A stretch of 64,000 nt of DNA from Pseudanabaena sp. (lineage in GTDB: Bacteria > Cyanobacteriota > Cyanobacteriia > Pseudanabaenales > Pseudanabaenaceae), in contig QBLS01000018.1 in the NCBI GenBank assembly GCA_003249015.1, positions 23,661-87,660 on the forward strand. The letters are read 5' to 3'. Of the stretch, positions 25,572-35,715 are shown in pieces (position 1 is the stretch's first letter; every line of letters starts with the position of its first letter). A program made the translations under genes and the position numbers. The notes under the pieces are model-generated. The model saw only the letters and a program-made list of their open reading frames with translations, searched no databases and was not told the DNA's origin.

Positions 25572-26046
25572 TATTTGTCTGATTGATACCAGCATATTTC
25601 TTGAATTTCTCAACATCCCTAACTTCAACCAAAATAGGGAAGCTGTCATGCAAGAATTTCGTGATTACATTGAATTGGGCTGTACTTTTTTATTACCAAT
25701 GGCGACCATTCTCGAAACAGGCAACCACATTGCTCAAAACGGAGATGGTGGAATGCGAAGAAAGTCAGCCGAAAATTTTGTTGAAGCAGTTAAAAAAGCC
25801 TTTGCGGGTGAAATACCTTGGTCTCCTACCGAATTTCCTCAAACCACCGAAATATTAGAATGGATTGACCAGTTTCCCGATCTAGCAGGTAGAAACAAAG
25901 CTCCTAACAAGCAGGAAGGTACAAGTTTCGGAGATCTCAGTATCATTGAAGAATTCCACAAAGCTTGTAAACGATTTTCTATGAGCGAGGTATTTATCTG
26001 GTCTCTTGATCAAGATTTAAAAAACTATCACCAACCACCCAGATAA
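25564..26046 (+). CDS. PIN-like nuclease, partner of the upstream ATPase
   Basis: 160 residues. I read it as a PIN-fold RNase from the spacing of acidic residues: D8 in ICLIDTSIFLEF, E51 in ATILETGNH, D124 in SFGDLSIIEEF and D149 in IWSLDQDL. This gives the four-acid cluster of PIN domains. It is not a typical VapC (no VapB-like gene next to it); instead it overlaps the ATPase by 8 nt and lies 5 nt upstream of hsdR, so all three are likely translated together. Probable role: nucleolytic effector controlled by the ATPase. The fold call is by motif only. Confidence 0.65.
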   Translation: MSSICLIDTSIFLEFLNIPNFNQNREAVMQEFRDYIELGCTFLLPMATILETGNHIAQNGDGGMRRKSAENFVEAVKKAFAGEIPWSPTEFPQTTEILEWIDQFPDLAGRNKAPNKQEGTSFGDLSIIEEFHKACKRFSMSEVFIWSLDQDLKNYHQPPR

Positions 26047-26051
26047 ATATC

Positions 26052-29000
26052 ATGAGCCAGTTTAACTTTCTCAAACCAGAATTTCCCACAATCTACGAAT
26101 CCGCCCATAAAGCCTTTAAAACCGCCTACCGCGATCCGCGTACAGCCTGTTTCTATGCCCGTCGCGCCCTAGAACTAACCGTAAATTGGCTATACAAATA
26201 CGACACATCCCTGAGACTCCCCTATCAAGACAACCTCAGCGCCCTAGTCCATGAGCCAACTTTTAAAACTCTAGTCGGCGAAGCCGTCTTTAACAAAGCC
26301 AAATACATCATCCGACTGGGAAACCTCGCAGTCCATAACGAGCGAGCCGTCCCCGCCAACGATGCCATTAATGCAGTTCGTGAATTTTTTCATGTCGCCT
26401 ACTGGTTAGCCCATACCTACGGACGCACCCACAAGCCCGAAGCAGGACTACAATTTGACCCGCAAGCAATACCGCAGGCTTCGGTCACTTCGACTCCGCT
26501 CAGTGACCGAAGTGGGGTCGGTGAGCGAAGCCGAACCGAACTCCAAAAACTAGAAAAAGAACTAAGCGATCGCGATGAAAAATTATCCATACTGTTAGCC
26601 GATAAAAATGCGATCGATGAAGAACTAAAACGACTCCGCGCCGAACTCATCGCCGTCAAACAAGCTAATACAGTTCAACCAGATACCCACGACTATTCCG
26701 AAGCCCAAACCCGCGACCTATTTATCGACCTGTTGTTACAAGAATCAGGCTGGTTTTTGGCTTCGACTCCGCTCAGCCAGAGTAGACAATCTAGCTCCCT
26801 GAGCGGAGTCGAAGGGACGGTAAACGAAGCAGAAGCAGTCGAAGGCGCTAGTGGGGTTTTGGCTTCGGCTCCCCTTCGACAAGCTCAGGGCATCGCGCTC
26901 AGCCAACATAGACAATCTAGCTCCCTGAGCGGAGTCGAAGGGACGGTAAACGAAGCAGGAGCAGTCGAAGGCACTAGTGGGGTTTTGGCTTCGACTCCCC
27001 TTCGACAAGCTCAGGGCATCGCGCTCAGCCAGCATAGAAAACCCAGCTCCCTGAGCGAAGTCGAAGCAACAGCAAACATAACCAGAGAGTTTGAAGTCTC
27101 AGGAATGCCCAATGATACAGGTAAAGGCTTTGTCGATTATGTCCTCTGGGGCAACGACGGCAAACCCCTCGCCCTAGTCGAAGCCAAACGCACCAAACGC
27201 AACCCCAAAGAAGGACAGCAGCAAGCCAAACTCTATGCCGATCGCCTCGAGGCACAATATGGACAACGCCCGATCATCTTCTACACCAACGGATACGAGC
27301 ATTACATCTGGGATGACACCAACTACCCACCCCGCCAAATCCAAGGCTTTTATAAAAAATCTGAACTAGAACTTCTAATCCAACGCCGCACCACCAAGAA
27401 ACATCTCATCGAAGCAAATATCAATCCCGCGATCGCCTCTCGCCATTACCAAGTTCGCGCTATCCGCAAAGTCTCCGAAGCCTTCGAGAATAAACAACGC
27501 AAAACCCTGATCATCATGGCAACAGGCGCAGGCAAAACTAGAACTGCGATCGCCCTAGTCGATTTACTGATGCGTTGCAACTGGGTCAAACGCGCCCTAT
27601 TTCTTGCTGACCGAGTATCTCTAGTTAACCAAGCGATCAACGTATTCAAAAAACATCTGCCCGACTCCGCACCCGTCAACCTACTCACCGAAAAAGACAC
27701 CGAAGGTCGCGTCTACGCCTCTACCTACGGCACAATGATGGGGCTAATCAATGACACCAAAAGCGGACAAAGGCGCTTTGGAGTCGGACATTTTGACCTC
27801 ATCATAATCGATGAAGCCCATCGCTCCGTCTTTCAGAAATATCGCCATATTTTTAACTACTTTGACTCCCACCTCCTCGGACTCACCGCCACACCCAAGG
27901 ATGAAATTGATCGCAACACCTACGGCTTATTTGACCTAGAAAACGGTGTGCCGACCGATGCTTATCAATTAGAAGATGCGATCAAAGATGGCTACTTAGT
28001 ACGCACTGAAGCAGTATCCGTCCCTCTTAAATTCCAAAGGGAAGGTATCAAATATGATCAACTTTCAGAAGCAGAAAAAGAAGAATGGGACGCACTGGAA
28101 TGGGATGAATCAGGCAATATTCCCGATCGCATTGAAGCCGCCGCCCTAGACCAGTGGTTATTTAATCAAGACACTACTGACAAAGTGCTAGAGCATCTCA
28201 TGACTAGAGGCTTAAAAGTAGCAGGCGGCGATCGCCTCGGCAAAACCATCATTTTCGCCAAAAATCAAAAACACGCTGAATTTATCGAAGAACGCTTTAA
28301 CGCTAATTACCCACATCTCAAAGGTGAATTTGCCAGACTGATCACCAATAGAACTCCCTATGCCCAAACCCTAATTGATGACTTCTCCAAAAAAGATAAA
28401 GTCCCCCATATCGCCATCTCTGTCGATATGCTCGATACAGGCATAGATGTCCCTGAAGTCGTTAACCTAGTCCTTTTCAAGCTGGTTCGCTCCAAAACCA
28501 AATTTTGGCAAATGGTTGGACGCGGCACTCGTCTCTGTCCCGACCTATTTGGCGATCGGCAAGACAAACAATTCTTCTATCTCTTCGACTACTGTCAAAA
28601 TCTCGAATTTTTCCAACAGAACCTTCAAACCATCGAAGCTCCCATCCCCAAATCCCTCAGCAAGCAACTATTCACCACCAGACTAGATTTAATTACCGCG
28701 CTAGACAAAAAATCCAGATCCCTGAGCGAAGTCGAAGGGACGGCAAACGGAGCAAGAGAAATCGAAGGCGCTAGTGGGGTTTTGGCTTCGACTTCCCTTC
28801 GACAAGCTCAGGGCATCGCGCTCAGCCAGCGTAGCTCTTCTCTCAGCCAGACTATACCATCTAGCTCCCTGAGCGAAGTCGAAGGGACGGCAAACGTAGA
28901 CAAAAAACTTCGAGACTCCAGCAATATCTACAATCCCCAAACATCACTACGCAACCAGATCGCCCAGATCCTTTATACAGAAGTCGCCGCGATGAATATT

Positions 29001-29960
29001 GAAAACTTTATCGTGCGTCCCAAAAGGCAACTCGTTGAAAAATACAATAACCCTGAAGCATGGCGATCGCTATCGGAACAAGACATCACCGAACTCAGCC
29101 AAGAAATTGCAGGATTACCCGCCCAAATTGAAGCTGAAGCCGAAGAAATTAAAAGATTCGATATTCTCATTCTCAAATTACAACTAGCCATTCTGCGATC
29201 GCACTCCTCATTTACACGACTACGCGATCAAGTTCAGGCGATCGCCAATCTATTAGAACAAAAATCAGCCATCCCCATCGTCCAAGCGCAACTAGAACTA
29301 ATTCAAGACATCCAAACTGATGAATGGTGGCAAGATGTCACCTTGCCCATGCTCGAAACCGTCCGCCTACGCCTACGCAGTCTCGTTAAGCTCATCGAAA
29401 AACAGGAACGTCAGCCAATTTACACCAACTTTGAAGACGCGATCGGCGATGAAAAGCTGGTCGAATTACCCCACTTCACCGCATCCGATGGCTTTGAAAA
29501 ATTCCGCGCCAAAGCCAGAGAATTTTTGCGATCGCATCAAGACCAGATGGTCATCTTCAAACTCAGAAATAACAAACAACTCACAGCAACCGATCTGACA
29601 GAACTAGAGACAATCTTGCTCGAAAATGGCTTAGGCAAACCCGAAGACCTTGATCGCGCCAAACAGGAATCCCACGGACTAGGGCTATTTGTGCGATCGC
29701 TAGTTGGACTAGATCGCGAAGTCGCCAAACAGGAATTTGGTAAATTTCTTACCGATAAAGCTCTCAACGCTAACCAAATCGAGTTTATCAACATGATCGT
29801 AGACTACCTCACCGAGCACGGCGCGATCGCCGCCGAACGTCTTTATGATTCTCCCTTTACCGATTTTGCATCCCAAGGCATCGATAGTCTATTCACCTCT
29901 TCCCAAGCCGATGAACTGTTCACCTTGCTAGATGATGTCTATACAAAAGCTGCCGCCTAA
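26052..29960 (+). CDS. hsdR: Type I restriction endonuclease subunit R (HsdR) with N-terminal DUF4145
   Basis: 1302 residues. Order: a DUF4145 helical domain (about 1-130, CFYARRALELTVNWLY), an HSDR_N nuclease (GFVDYVLWG...LALVEAKRT near 355-380), an SF2 translocase with Walker A MATGAGKT near 488 and DEAH near 587, helicase C motifs DTGIDVPEV near 797 and MVGRGTRLCPD near 820, then the EcoEI-type C-terminal region that contacts HsdM. Three stretches (about residues 146-161, 236-344 and 888-952) are translated palindromic repeats, including two 42-residue tandem copies; all keep the frame and fall between domains. Translocates DNA and cleaves unmethylated targets. Confidence 0.93.
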   Translation: MSQFNFLKPEFPTIYESAHKAFKTAYRDPRTACFYARRALELTVNWLYKYDTSLRLPYQDNLSALVHEPTFKTLVGEAVFNKAKYIIRLGNLAVHNERAVPANDAINAVREFFHVAYWLAHTYGRTHKPEAGLQFDPQAIPQASVTSTPLSDRSGVGERSRTELQKLEKELSDRDEKLSILLADKNAIDEELKRLRAELIAVKQANTVQPDTHDYSEAQTRDLFIDLLLQESGWFLASTPLSQSRQSSSLSGVEGTVNEAEAVEGASGVLASAPLRQAQGIALSQHRQSSSLSGVEGTVNEAGAVEGTSGVLASTPLRQAQGIALSQHRKPSSLSEVEATANITREFEVSGMPNDTGKGFVDYVLWGNDGKPLALVEAKRTKRNPKEGQQQAKLYADRLEAQYGQRPIIFYTNGYEHYIWDDTNYPPRQIQGFYKKSELELLIQRRTTKKHLIEANINPAIASRHYQVRAIRKVSEAFENKQRKTLIIMATGAGKTRTAIALVDLLMRCNWVKRALFLADRVSLVNQAINVFKKHLPDSAPVNLLTEKDTEGRVYASTYGTMMGLINDTKSGQRRFGVGHFDLIIIDEAHRSVFQKYRHIFNYFDSHLLGLTATPKDEIDRNTYGLFDLENGVPTDAYQLEDAIKDGYLVRTEAVSVPLKFQREGIKYDQLSEAEKEEWDALEWDESGNIPDRIEAAALDQWLFNQDTTDKVLEHLMTRGLKVAGGDRLGKTIIFAKNQKHAEFIEERFNANYPHLKGEFARLITNRTPYAQTLIDDFSKKDKVPHIAISVDMLDTGIDVPEVVNLVLFKLVRSKTKFWQMVGRGTRLCPDLFGDRQDKQFFYLFDYCQNLEFFQQNLQTIEAPIPKSLSKQLFTTRLDLITALDKKSRSLSEVEGTANGAREIEGASGVLASTSLRQAQGIALSQRSSSLSQTIPSSSLSEVEGTANVDKKLRDSSNIYNPQTSLRNQIAQILYTEVAAMNIENFIVRPKRQLVEKYNNPEAWRSLSEQDITELSQEIAGLPAQIEAEAEEIKRFDILILKLQLAILRSHSSFTRLRDQVQAIANLLEQKSAIPIVQAQLELIQDIQTDEWWQDVTLPMLETVRLRLRSLVKLIEKQERQPIYTNFEDAIGDEKLVELPHFTASDGFEKFRAKAREFLRSHQDQMVIFKLRNNKQLTATDLTELETILLENGLGKPEDLDRAKQESHGLGLFVRSLVGLDREVAKQEFGKFLTDKALNANQIEFINMIVDYLTEHGAIAAERLYDSPFTDFASQGIDSLFTSSQADELFTLLDDVYTKAAA
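26757..27084. repeat. In-frame 126-bp tandem repeats inside hsdR
   Basis: Two units begin at 26785 and 26911 (period 126 bp = 42 codons, about four mismatches). Each contains CTCCCTGAGCGGAGTCGAAG and CCCTTCGACAAGCTCAGGGC. A third partial unit follows. Another small unit lies at 26487-26533 in the same gene. Confidence 0.93.
28711..28905. repeat. In-frame palindromic repeats near the 3' part of hsdR
   Basis: Two SSSLSEVEGTAN-coding units and one ASTSLRQAQGIALSQ-coding unit between the helicase C domain and the C-terminal domain. Confidence 0.9.
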
Positions 29961-30041
29961 GTCAACAAAGATGAGTAGCGACAATCTTTAACCGGAAAGG
30001 GAGTAATACCAATTCACAAAACTGTGACTACTAGGCATAAG

Positions 30042-30145
30042 TATAGCAATTTTAAACATTTAGAAGAGGCTTCGACTTCGCTCAGCCAGCAGTATACGTT
30101 GGCTGAGCGAAGTCGAAGCCCTAACTCTTATTTGAAACAGCTATA
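30042..30145. repeat. 104-bp MITE-like repeat, copy A
   Basis: Begins TATAGCAATTTTAAA, contains the GGCTTCGACTTCGCTCAGCC hairpin, and ends TTTGAAACAGCTATA. It matches 39779-39882 almost base for base, with 37116-37243 a longer variant. Confidence 0.92.
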
Positions 30146-30150
30146 AACTA

Positions 30151-30204
30151 AAAACCTAGAAAGCTGTCCCCCCCGCTACGCGGGGGGACAGCTCTCTAGG
30201 TTTT
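30151..30204. repeat. Palindrome, CCGC-TAC-GCGG core
   Basis: AAAACCTAGAAAGCTGTCCC and near-exact complement, six nt after the MITE-like copy A. Confidence 0.85.
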
Positions 30205-30261
30205 AATTATGTTGAGCGACTTAGTATAAAATCCTGATTAACCAACTAGAACTTATTACAA

Positions 30262-31584
30262 ATGCTGATTGACTATGACTTGGTTGTGCTGGGTATGGGC
30301 AGCTATGCCCACCAGCTAGTCTTGGCGGCGACCAAGCTAGAAGCAAGAGTCGCTTGGGTCTACGATCAAGATCTGAGGGATGCTGATCTCAACATTTCCC
30401 AAATTCGCCAAGTATTTTCCATTCTCAGAAACAACCTGCAAAAGTCTCCTAAACAGAAAAGAAGAGAAGTCTTTTATCGAGAGATCATTCCCATCTTGAA
30501 TCAATTTGGTAATGACTTAGATATAGGCGGCGCGGAGCGCCGCCTATATCTAAGTCATTACCCATTTGCTCAGCGAGAGATACTTGAAAACGTCCAAATT
30601 GATAGAGTCGATGTGATTTTAGGGGAATGGCAATTCTCTGAATTGTCCCAAACCAAGGCGCAGGATTCTCCCCTTTTAGAAGTGATTAGCCTCGATAAAA
30701 ACAATCACGCTCACTCGCGCAAACTAAAGTCTAGAGCCTATGCGATCGCCAATGATGATCTCCCCAAGCGAACGGAATATCCTCTGGGTTATTTAACCAT
30801 TAATCAGCTATTGAGATTAGAAGAATTACCTGAGTCAGTCACTTTAATTGGTGATGATGCTTACACTTGCGAAGTCGCTCAAGCCGTTAACTTTCTCGGC
30901 ATTAAAACCACTTTAATCGCTAATCACAATCACATCTTGCCCAATGTCGATGTGGCGATCGCCCGCACCTTGCAAGCCCAATTAGAAATAGAAGGCATCA
31001 AAATCTATACGCAAGCCAAGGTGACAGCCATTGAGCCTCTCCCCAATGGTGGTTCTAAAATCTGGCTCGATAATCAAATACTTGAATGCGATCGCTTACT
31101 TTTAGCCAGTAATTCGCCAAATAATTCATCAAGTCAATTCCCAAAGCATTCTCGCATATATGCTTGTAATAGCGATCTTGATGTTCATAAAATAATTAAT
31201 AAGACTTTGCAAACTAGTTTTTGGAATTCTGCAAAAGTTGTTCAGAATCATATTACCTATGTAGCAACCACACCACCAATCGCCCAATTGGGAAAGATGC
31301 AAAGTTTAAATTCAAATGCGGTGCATACTTTGGAGAGTGCCAATGAACTTGGGCTATGTAAAGTAATCTGCGATCGCCAAGGTCATGTCCTCGGCGCAAG
31401 CATTTTAGGCGACCATTCCAAGTTGGTCATTGAAGCGCTAAATATTGCCATGCAAGGCAAAGTTAAGGTGCAAGATCTGGGGATAGCAGATTTGCCAGCC
31501 CAATGGCAAGCCATCAAGCAGCCTAGAGGCGATCGCTTTAAGCTGAGAGACTGGTTTACATTTCGCCGAGACTGGAATATTTAG
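30262..31584 (+). CDS. Pyridine nucleotide-disulfide oxidoreductase-like flavoprotein lacking the redox disulfide
   Basis: 440 residues with the three-domain outline of glutathione/dihydrolipoamide reductases: an FAD motif that has decayed to VLGMGSYAHQL (residues 9-19), a second dinucleotide motif LIGDDAYTCEVAQ near 195, and a C-terminal dimerisation domain (NELGLCKVICDRQGHVLGASIL near 357). The CxxxxC active-site disulfide is absent and the first Gly-rich loop is degenerate, so disulfide reduction is unlikely. Residues ~84-100 are encoded by a 55-bp perfect palindrome (30508-30562) in frame. It may be a structural or FAD-binding relic still under coding constraint. Function unknown. Confidence 0.75.
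   Translation: MLIDYDLVVLGMGSYAHQLVLAATKLEARVAWVYDQDLRDADLNISQIRQVFSILRNNLQKSPKQKRREVFYREIIPILNQFGNDLDIGGAERRLYLSHYPFAQREILENVQIDRVDVILGEWQFSELSQTKAQDSPLLEVISLDKNNHAHSRKLKSRAYAIANDDLPKRTEYPLGYLTINQLLRLEELPESVTLIGDDAYTCEVAQAVNFLGIKTTLIANHNHILPNVDVAIARTLQAQLEIEGIKIYTQAKVTAIEPLPNGGSKIWLDNQILECDRLLLASNSPNNSSSQFPKHSRIYACNSDLDVHKIINKTLQTSFWNSAKVVQNHITYVATTPPIAQLGKMQSLNSNAVHTLESANELGLCKVICDRQGHVLGASILGDHSKLVIEALNIAMQGKVKVQDLGIADLPAQWQAIKQPRGDRFKLRDWFTFRRDWNI
30508..30562. repeat. Perfect palindrome inside a coding sequence
   Basis: 26-bp arms, loop GGA, core GGCGGCGC/GCGCCGCC, arms beginning GGTAATGACTTAG. Encodes a neutral polar stretch (NDLDIGGAERRLYLSHY). Confidence 0.93.
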
Positions 31585-31589
31585 TCGCC

Positions 31590-33950
<2,361 letters not shown>

Positions 33951-34505
33951 ATGCCTATATTCGTGAAGGGTTACACATTATTAATAGCAGCTAGCCTAAC
34001 TTTAATGCTTAGCAATAGTAGCTATGCTCAAGAAATATCGCCCAACTTTGAGGCAGAATCCCCTCAAGTAAACATTCTAAGTAAATCAATCGATAAATCA
34101 ACAAGATCCCCCCAACGCCAACAAGAGCTTGATAATCAATTACTTGCTGCCGCCAAAAATGGCAGTTTGCTTAAGGTGCGATCGCTAACTTTTCAATCTG
34201 CCAATGTCAATGTTAGGGATCAAGATGGATGGACACCCCTACTATGGGCAGTGATGAATAGCCATACAGAGGTGTCAAGGTTTCTATTAGCTTCGGGAGC
34301 AAACCCGAATACCCGCAATAAATATGGTTGGACTCCGTTGATGTGGGCAGCAGGTCAAGGCGATAGCGAAATTGTGCGATCGCTAATTGCAAGGGGAGCA
34401 AGGTTAAACGCTCAAGATGGCAATGGCTGGACAGCGATGATGTGGGCTTGGGATGGCAATCAACAGGAGGCGATCGCAATTTTAAAAAGTGTCAGCAATA
34501 ACTAA
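33951..34505 (+). CDS. Secreted ankyrin-repeat protein
   Basis: 184 residues with a Sec signal (residues 1-27, cleavage after SSYAQ or just before it) and three to four ankyrin repeats from about residue 65: DQDGWTPLLWAVMNSH, NKYGWTPLMWAAGQGD and DGNGWTAMMWAWDGN. The unusual WTPLxWA wording is consistent across repeats. It should be exported to the periplasm and mediate protein contact. It is 93 nt upstream of the vWA pair, in the same direction, so a shared role is possible but unproven. Confidence 0.85.
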   Translation: MPIFVKGYTLLIAASLTLMLSNSSYAQEISPNFEAESPQVNILSKSIDKSTRSPQRQQELDNQLLAAAKNGSLLKVRSLTFQSANVNVRDQDGWTPLLWAVMNSHTEVSRFLLASGANPNTRNKYGWTPLMWAAGQGDSEIVRSLIARGARLNAQDGNGWTAMMWAWDGNQQEAIAILKSVSNN

Positions 34506-34598
34506 CACCAATTGACAAACCTTAGCGCACGCGCCGCCTCAACCTTTTCGTATACTATTTGAGTGTGAAACATCAGAGAGTTTGAGTCTGCCATCAAT

Positions 34599-35639
34599 AT
34601 GCAATTAAAAACTGTCGTTCAACCCTTTGGTGAAGTAAATGTCTATCCTCAAAACAATGGAGAGATCGACATCGTTGCAACTATTCTCATGGTTCCTGAT
34701 ATCGAAGGCGCTAGAGTGGGGCTTGCCCTTGATGGCTCCGCTTCCATGAAAAAAATGTACGGGCTTAGCGGCATTGTTAGTAACTTTTTTGCGAGTGCCT
34801 CTGTCGATAGCAATGTCGTTGAGCCAGTGGCAAGGGTAATGGTCAAATATCTAGTTAACTTTTCGGCTACGGGTCAAGTCGATTTGATTAACTGGGCTTG
34901 TGGCGCAGCAGGTGAATTGATCGAAGAACTTGGTAGTTTCGATGGAGATGAGATTGAACAATTTGCTTTCAAAGGACCCAAAATCTCTTGGGGAACAGGA
35001 ACCAAGCTACTGCCACCAGTCACCTACTTCATCAATAAGTACAGCAATGCTCCAGCGATCGGCAGTAAACAACCTGCAGCAATCTGTCTCATCATTACTG
35101 ATGGCATTATTGAAGACCTTGAAGATGTAAAAGAATATTGCTTTAAGTATGCTTTGGAGATTGCGGATAACCTCAAGCCCTTCGTCAAATTCCTCTTGAT
35201 CGGTGTCGGCAAAGAGATCGATGAGAAGCAATTGGAAGAGCTAGACAATATGTTTGAAGGCAGTTTTATCAGGGATGAAGCAGGGCGAGATATTGATCTG
35301 TGGGATTACCAAGTTGCCGATGACATCCATATTTTGGAACAGATATTCAAAGAGTTTGTCTCTGCGGAAACGATTGTGACCAATTATGGACGCATTCTTA
35401 ATCAGTCGGGCGAAGTTTGCGAAGAGTATAATTTTGGTGTTCCTGCCCTGATGCGTTTTAAGCTGCCTGCGGGTTCAACGGCTTTCACCCTAGAATTTTC
35501 GGGAGGCACGATCACTCAACCCATCACCGAAGCTCTTCCCAAAAATCCTGAAGAACCATTGTTAGCTAACACCGAAATCCCTGAAGCTCTAGAGTGGGAA
35601 GATATTGTGGATTTTGAAGCATCGACTCAGACAGATTAG
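34599..35639 (+). CDS. von Willebrand factor A domain protein, soluble (first of tandem pair)
   Basis: 346 residues. The MIDAS metal site is complete: D45-G-S47-A-S49 in GLALDGSASM, a Thr in WGTGTKLLPP near 131-135 and an Asp in IITDGII near 167. No signal peptide or membrane helix, so cytoplasmic. It is 30-40 percent similar by eye to the next gene along its full vWA region (EFGEVNV start, GTGTKLLP versus GKTTKLLP, LIGVGKEID versus LIGIGNDVD). vWA proteins of this kind organise complexes with MoxR ATPases or TerD-type proteins; neither is near. Role unknown. Confidence 0.8.
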   Translation: MQLKTVVQPFGEVNVYPQNNGEIDIVATILMVPDIEGARVGLALDGSASMKKMYGLSGIVSNFFASASVDSNVVEPVARVMVKYLVNFSATGQVDLINWACGAAGELIEELGSFDGDEIEQFAFKGPKISWGTGTKLLPPVTYFINKYSNAPAIGSKQPAAICLIITDGIIEDLEDVKEYCFKYALEIADNLKPFVKFLLIGVGKEIDEKQLEELDNMFEGSFIRDEAGRDIDLWDYQVADDIHILEQIFKEFVSAETIVTNYGRILNQSGEVCEEYNFGVPALMRFKLPAGSTAFTLEFSGGTITQPITEALPKNPEEPLLANTEIPEALEWEDIVDFEASTQTD

Positions 35640-35680
35640 TGAAAGACACAAAATGGCTAAGCCATTTTGTGTCTTTCACT
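35638..35680. terminator. Perfect palindrome overlapping the stop codon
   Basis: 20-bp arms, loop TAA, core ATGGC/GCCAT, beginning on the last two bases of the TAG stop. It separates the two vWA genes. Confidence 0.9.
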
Positions 35681-35715
35681 CGTTACAATCACGGGACATA
35701 GCAAGCGAGATCGAT

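Noticed and set aside
18785..29960. Prophage or integrative element
   Set aside because: No integrase, attachment-site repeats or structural phage genes were seen; the tRNA in the window is 13 kb away and intact with no duplicated end.
35605..35715. Upstream extension of the second vWA protein
   Set aside because: The extra residues are encoded by the end of the first vWA gene and by the terminator palindrome between them.
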